Assembly (NCBI GenBank): GCA_031365465.1
Contig: JANLYD010000480.1
Coordinates: 1 to 17,032 of the forward strand
Reading direction: 5' to 3'
Source: JABFRJ01 sp031365465
Lineage (GTDB): Bacteria > Pseudomonadota > Alphaproteobacteria > Rhizobiales > Hyphomicrobiaceae
Length of the DNA stretch: 17,032 bases
The translations under genes were made by a program, and so were the position numbers. The stretch's first letter is position 1; each line of letters starts with the position of its first letter. The notes beneath the pieces are model-generated. The model did not search any database, was not told where the DNA came from, and worked only from the letters and a program-made list of their open reading frames with translations. Below, piece by piece: positions 14,074 to 17,032 of the stretch.

Positions 14074-15051
14074 ATGACCTATCAAACAGGCATTTTGCTG
14101 GGGTTTCTGGTCTGGTTCGTCGTTCGGTTCGTGCTGACCAGCTTTTACACGGTCGACCCCAACGAACGGGCCGTCAAAACCGTGCTCGGAAAGGCCCAGC
14201 GGGTGGGCGACGCGACGACGCTGGATTCGCCGTTGGCGGAGCAACTCAGCGCCGACGAACAGGCGCGCTACGACTATCCGCAGGTGCGCGTGATCGGTCC
14301 GGGTGGCCCCTATTTCAAATGGCCCTGGGAGCAGATCTACAAGGTGTCCGTGGCGACCGACACCGTCAACATGGCCAGGGATTTCGAGGATCCGTCAGCC
14401 AACGCCAACGGTACGATGCTGCAGGCGGTAACCAAGGACCAGCTCGACACCGGGCTCGAAGGTCAGCTCCGTTATCGTGTTTCGGACGCCAATCTCTATG
14501 CCTATCTGTTCGGCGTGAAGAAGCCGGTCAGCCATGTGATGGGCTATTTCGTCGCCGTGCTGCGCGAGCGCATCGCCAACTTCGAGGCACCCAAAAGCGC
14601 GATGACGCCCGACGACCCGAGCGCCATGGCGGGGATTTCGATCAACGACATCCGCAAGCACATGCGCGCGCTCAACGAGACCATGGAGCAGGAGTGCAAG
14701 TCGGCGGAGGCGCGCTACGGGGTCATCCTCGACGCGTCGCTGATCACCGGCATCGAGCCGCCCGGCGACGTCGAGCCGGCGCTCGCTGCCATCAACACAG
14801 CGCACAATCAGGTGTCGTCCGACATCAGCTTGGCCCACGCCGGCGCCGACCAGCGCATCGTGCAGTCGCGCCGCGCGGTGGAGATCGAGACGCTGAAGGC
14901 GCAGGCCGAGGTGTCGCCGCTTATCGCGCTCGCAGAGCAGTTGGGAATCTTGAAACATAACGGCGCCGGCGCCCTCGCCAACTATCTGCGCAATGTGCGG
15001 CTCGGTCTCTACGCCAAGGCGCAGCACGTCATCATCCCCGAAAAGCAGTGA
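14074..15051 (+). CDS. SPFH/band-7 domain membrane protein, first of a pair
   Basis: SPFH (stomatin/prohibitin/flotillin/HflK-C) proteins form large ring or cage assemblies on membranes and often regulate proteases or membrane domains. The 325-residue product has one N-terminal membrane helix (about 6-24) followed by 'YTVDPNERAVKTVLGK', a typical SPFH opening. The SPFH domain continues to about 230, including 'KWPWEQIYKVS'. A helical Ala/Glu-rich stretch (about 235-295) suits oligomerisation. It is longer between strands than HflK, with inserts around 45-70. The ATG at 14074 follows GAGG by 5 bases; a longer frame to 13990 is less likely. The second SPFH gene starts at or near its stop. No ftsH, hflX or nfeD gene is adjacent in the window, so the partner is unknown. 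Confidence 0.85.
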   Translation: MTYQTGILLGFLVWFVVRFVLTSFYTVDPNERAVKTVLGKAQRVGDATTLDSPLAEQLSADEQARYDYPQVRVIGPGGPYFKWPWEQIYKVSVATDTVNMARDFEDPSANANGTMLQAVTKDQLDTGLEGQLRYRVSDANLYAYLFGVKKPVSHVMGYFVAVLRERIANFEAPKSAMTPDDPSAMAGISINDIRKHMRALNETMEQECKSAEARYGVILDASLITGIEPPGDVEPALAAINTAHNQVSSDISLAHAGADQRIVQSRRAVEIETLKAQAEVSPLIALAEQLGILKHNGAGALANYLRNVRLGLYAKAQHVIIPEKQ

Positions 15052-15065
15052 TGGAGATCGCGACT

Positions 15066-15956
15066 ATGCAGGAATTCCTGATTGCGACCGGTGTCACCTT
15101 CGTCGGTCTCTTTGTCGCCGAGGCGCTGTTTTATGGCCTCTCGCGCCTGTTCGGCATCTTTACCATCGTCGAGGAGCGGCAGTGCCACGTCTACGTGCTG
15201 TTCGGCCGGGTCGTCGGCGTCCTCGACAAGCCCGGGTTCTATCTTCTGTGGACCCAGCTCGGCCCGGCGGCGCTGATCGTCAACTGGCTCGGCACGCGAC
15301 ACGTGCTCGATCTCAGGCTCGACCAACGCTATCTGCGCAGCTTGCCGGTCAATTCCGAGGAAGGCGCACCGATGGGCATCGGCATCTGGTATGAAATGCT
15401 GATCTCGGACCCGATCGGCTTCCTGTTCAAGAACACCGATCCACGGGGTTCGCTGGCGGCGAACGTGTCTAATGCGACGATCCGATCACTCAGCAACATG
15501 CCGCTCTCGGCGATGCTCGAGACGCGTCATCAGATGAGCCAGGCCGTGCGTGCGGAGGTGTCGCCCAAGTCGCGCGAATGGGGTTACAGCCTGGGCTCGG
15601 TGTATATCCGCAAGGTGCATTTCCGCGATGCGGGGATGATCAAACAGATCGAGAGTAAGGTCGTGAACCGCTTGCGCCAGGTGACCAGCGCGATCAAGCA
15701 GGATGGCGCCAACCAAGTCTCGATCATCACGTCGACAGCCGAGCGGGAAGCGGCGATCGAGTTCGCCAAGGCGAATGCCATGCGGCCGAAAATCGTCGGC
15801 GAAGCCTTGAGCCGCATCAACGCGGACCCAGAGATTGCGAACGCGGTATTCGACGTGCTGGAAGTCGAGCGCGTGCTAGACGGCAAGGCATCGATTACGA
15901 TCCTGCCGGCCAACAACGAACTGCTGACGCAGCTGGCGGCTTCGCGGCACGCCTAG
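15066..15956 (+). CDS. SPFH/band-7 domain membrane protein, second of a pair
   Basis: This is the probable partner of the upstream SPFH protein in a heteromeric membrane assembly, by analogy with HflK-HflC. The 296-residue protein has an N-terminal membrane helix (about 4-24), then 'IVEERQCHVYVLFGRVVGVLDKPGF', which is the band-7 start, and an SPFH domain to about 200. A helical region follows ('NQVSIITSTAEREAAIEFAKAN') that resembles the coiled-coil part of HflC-like proteins. I prefer the ATG at 15066, preceded by GGAG with 9-base spacing. An ATG at 15051 overlapping the stop of the first gene is also possible. In either case the two genes are co-transcribed. The stop at 15954-15956 is followed by a 193-base convergent spacer. 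Confidence 0.85.
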   Translation: MQEFLIATGVTFVGLFVAEALFYGLSRLFGIFTIVEERQCHVYVLFGRVVGVLDKPGFYLLWTQLGPAALIVNWLGTRHVLDLRLDQRYLRSLPVNSEEGAPMGIGIWYEMLISDPIGFLFKNTDPRGSLAANVSNATIRSLSNMPLSAMLETRHQMSQAVRAEVSPKSREWGYSLGSVYIRKVHFRDAGMIKQIESKVVNRLRQVTSAIKQDGANQVSIITSTAEREAAIEFAKANAMRPKIVGEALSRINADPEIANAVFDVLEVERVLDGKASITILPANNELLTQLAASRHA

Positions 15957-15992
15957 CCGATGGCGTTGCCATGCACGTGAGCGTCTTTTGTG

Positions 15993-16012
15993 GGCGATAC
16001 TGCTTAATCGCC
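15993..16012. terminator. short stem-loop in the convergent spacer after the SPFH pair
   Basis: GGCGAT (15993-15998) and ATCGCC (16007-16012) form a perfect 6-base stem with an 8-base loop, 37 bases after the second SPFH stop. There is no T-tract. It is the best stem-loop candidate in 15957-16149, where I see no gene. Confidence 0.2.
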
Positions 16013-16149
16013 GCTATGGCGTCCATGTGCGCCGTGCACTGATTAACCAACCGATTGGCTACCCTCCCCTTCGAGTGGGTGGCAACGCGCGTCCTGGGCC
16101 TTCCCGTGCAATCTGGCGGCCATTGCTGAGCAGGTCCTTGCCTCAGTCG

Positions 16150-17032
16150 TCAATGTAGCCGGTTTTTGTGGAAGCGGCCGCCTTTCATGATCGCAGACAA
16201 GTGCTTGCCTTCCTCCTGGAACAGCTTGAGATTTTTGAGCGGGTTGCCATCGACGACGAGCAGATCGGCGAAGGCACCCGGCTTGAGGCAGCCGATCTTT
16301 CCCTCCATGCGAACGACTTGCGCGCCGATGGTGGTGGCCGAGCGGATGATCTCGATCGGCGACAGAACTCTGGCGCGGATGGTGAACTCCTCGGATTGGG
16401 CGATCTGCAACTGGCCCAGCAAGTCGGTGCCGTAGGCGACGGGAACGCCGTGACGCTTGCAAATCTCGAGCGACTTCAAAGCGCCGTCGATCACCATGTC
16501 GTTCTTGATGAGCATGTCGGAGTTCATGCCGTACTCGGCGGCGCGCTTTTTCATCTCGTAGTACGTAACCAGATTGGCGACCAGGAACATGCCCTTTTCC
16601 GCCATCAATTTGGCCGAAGCATCGTCGACCAGGTTGCCGTGCTCGATGGTGCGCACGCCGGCATGCGCGGCACGAGTGATGGCTTCCGGCGTATAGGCAT
16701 GGGCGCAGACATAACGGCCGAAGGCGTGCGCTTCTTCGACGGCGGCAGCCACTTCCTCGACCGAGAATTGCAGACTGTCGAGCGGGTCGTAAGGTGAGGC
16801 GACGCCACCGGACATCATGATCTTCACCTGGTCGCAGCCCTGGCGCATTTCCTCGCGAACGGCGCGGCGGACTTCGGAAACGCCATCGGCAATGCCCATC
16901 GAGAACGACAATGCGTTGCAGCAGTGGCACCGCGCGCCCTGATCGGTGCGGCGGCGTCCGTCGCTGTGGCCGCCTGTTGGACCGATGGCGCGGCCGGCGA
17001 TGAACAGTCGCGGACCCGGCAGCAACCAGTTG
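16150..17032 (-). CDS. metal-dependent amidohydrolase, paralogue, 5' end cut by the window edge
   Basis: The visible 293 codons are the C-terminal two thirds of an amidohydrolase closely similar to the enzyme at 12652-13902; by eye most residues agree over long stretches. Shared elements include 'PRLFIAG', 'SIGPTGGHSD'-like text, 'VKIMMSGGVASPYDPLDSLQF', 'CAHAY', 'RTIEHGN' and 'YGTDLLGQL', so the carboxylated Lys, both later His and the Asp are kept. The Cys-X-Cys-Cys cluster is also kept ('ARCHCCNAL'). The frame remains open to the last base, so the N-terminal HxH part lies beyond 17032 and any apparent start inside the window (such as TTG at 17025) is false. It is on the same strand as the ABC operon but separated from it by the SPFH pair. 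It may hydrolyse a related substrate. Confidence 0.88.
   Translation of the reverse strand, partial: NWLLPGPRLFIAGRAIGPTGGHSDGRRRTDQGARCHCCNALSFSMGIADGVSEVRRAVREEMRQGCDQVKIMMSGGVASPYDPLDSLQFSVEEVAAAVEEAHAFGRYVCAHAYTPEAITRAAHAGVRTIEHGNLVDDASAKLMAEKGMFLVANLVTYYEMKKRAAEYGMNSDMLIKNDMVIDGALKSLEICKRHGVPVAYGTDLLGQLQIAQSEEFTIRARVLSPIEIIRSATTIGAQVVRMEGKIGCLKPGAFADLLVVDGNPLKNLKLFQEEGKHLSAIMKGGRFHKNRLH

Noticed and set aside
16062..16082. Imperfect CCCTCCCC/GTGGGTGG hairpin as a dispersed intergenic repeat
   Set aside because: It resembles C-rich repeats seen in rhizobial genomes, but only one degenerate copy is present here and the stem has two mismatches.
1..17032. Mobile elements, CRISPR arrays, tRNA or rRNA genes
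   Set aside because: No transposase, integrase, direct-repeat array, cloverleaf or rRNA sequence was recognised on either strand.

Overview
The window looks like a chromosomal segment of an alphaproteobacterium, most likely of the Hyphomicrobiales (rhizobial) group. The pointers are a HemP/HmuP-type small protein, operator-like sequences resembling the rhizobial Irr iron control element (TTTAGAA-N3-TTCTAAA) and the RirA box (TGA-N9-TCA), bacterioferritin with its ferredoxin, and GC-rich codon use. The assignment rests on motif recognition by eye. No rRNA, tRNA, CRISPR array, insertion sequence or phage gene was seen.

Region 1 (about 1-7450) is an iron-homeostasis block. On the minus strand, one tightly packed operon reads TonB-dependent siderophore receptor, exbB, exbD, tonB (4850 down to 168), with 4-base overlaps at two of the three junctions. 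Divergent from it, on the plus strand, lie hemP (57 codons), an Rrf2-family regulator lacking the usual iron-sulfur cysteines, a cysteine-rich protein of unknown function, bfd (bacterioferritin-associated ferredoxin) and bfr (bacterioferritin). A perfect TTGAC-N7-GTCAA palindrome sits between the divergent uptake genes. A near-consensus iron control element precedes the Rrf2 gene, and a related palindrome precedes the unknown gene-bfd-bfr cluster. Read together, the left half imports iron and the right half senses, stores and releases it, with two operator types separating the two roles.

Region 2 (about 7459-13902) is a six-gene minus-strand operon, in transcription order: metal-dependent amidohydrolase, ABC permease, ABC ATPase, Tat-signal periplasmic binding protein, second ABC permease, M24-family metallopeptidase. 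The transporter is of the spermidine/putrescine (Pot) type. Flanking hydrolases of prolidase-like families suggest uptake of a small amide, dipeptide or polyamine-like compound followed by cytosolic hydrolysis. The substrate cannot be read from the sequence.

Region 3 (about 14074-15956) is a plus-strand pair of SPFH/band-7 membrane proteins, arranged like hflK-hflC but not recognisably those genes. Region 4 (16150 to the right edge) is the 3' portion of a second amidohydrolase, a close paralogue of the one heading the ABC operon, on the same strand and cut by the window end. The SPFH pair thus sits between two paralogous amidohydrolase genes.
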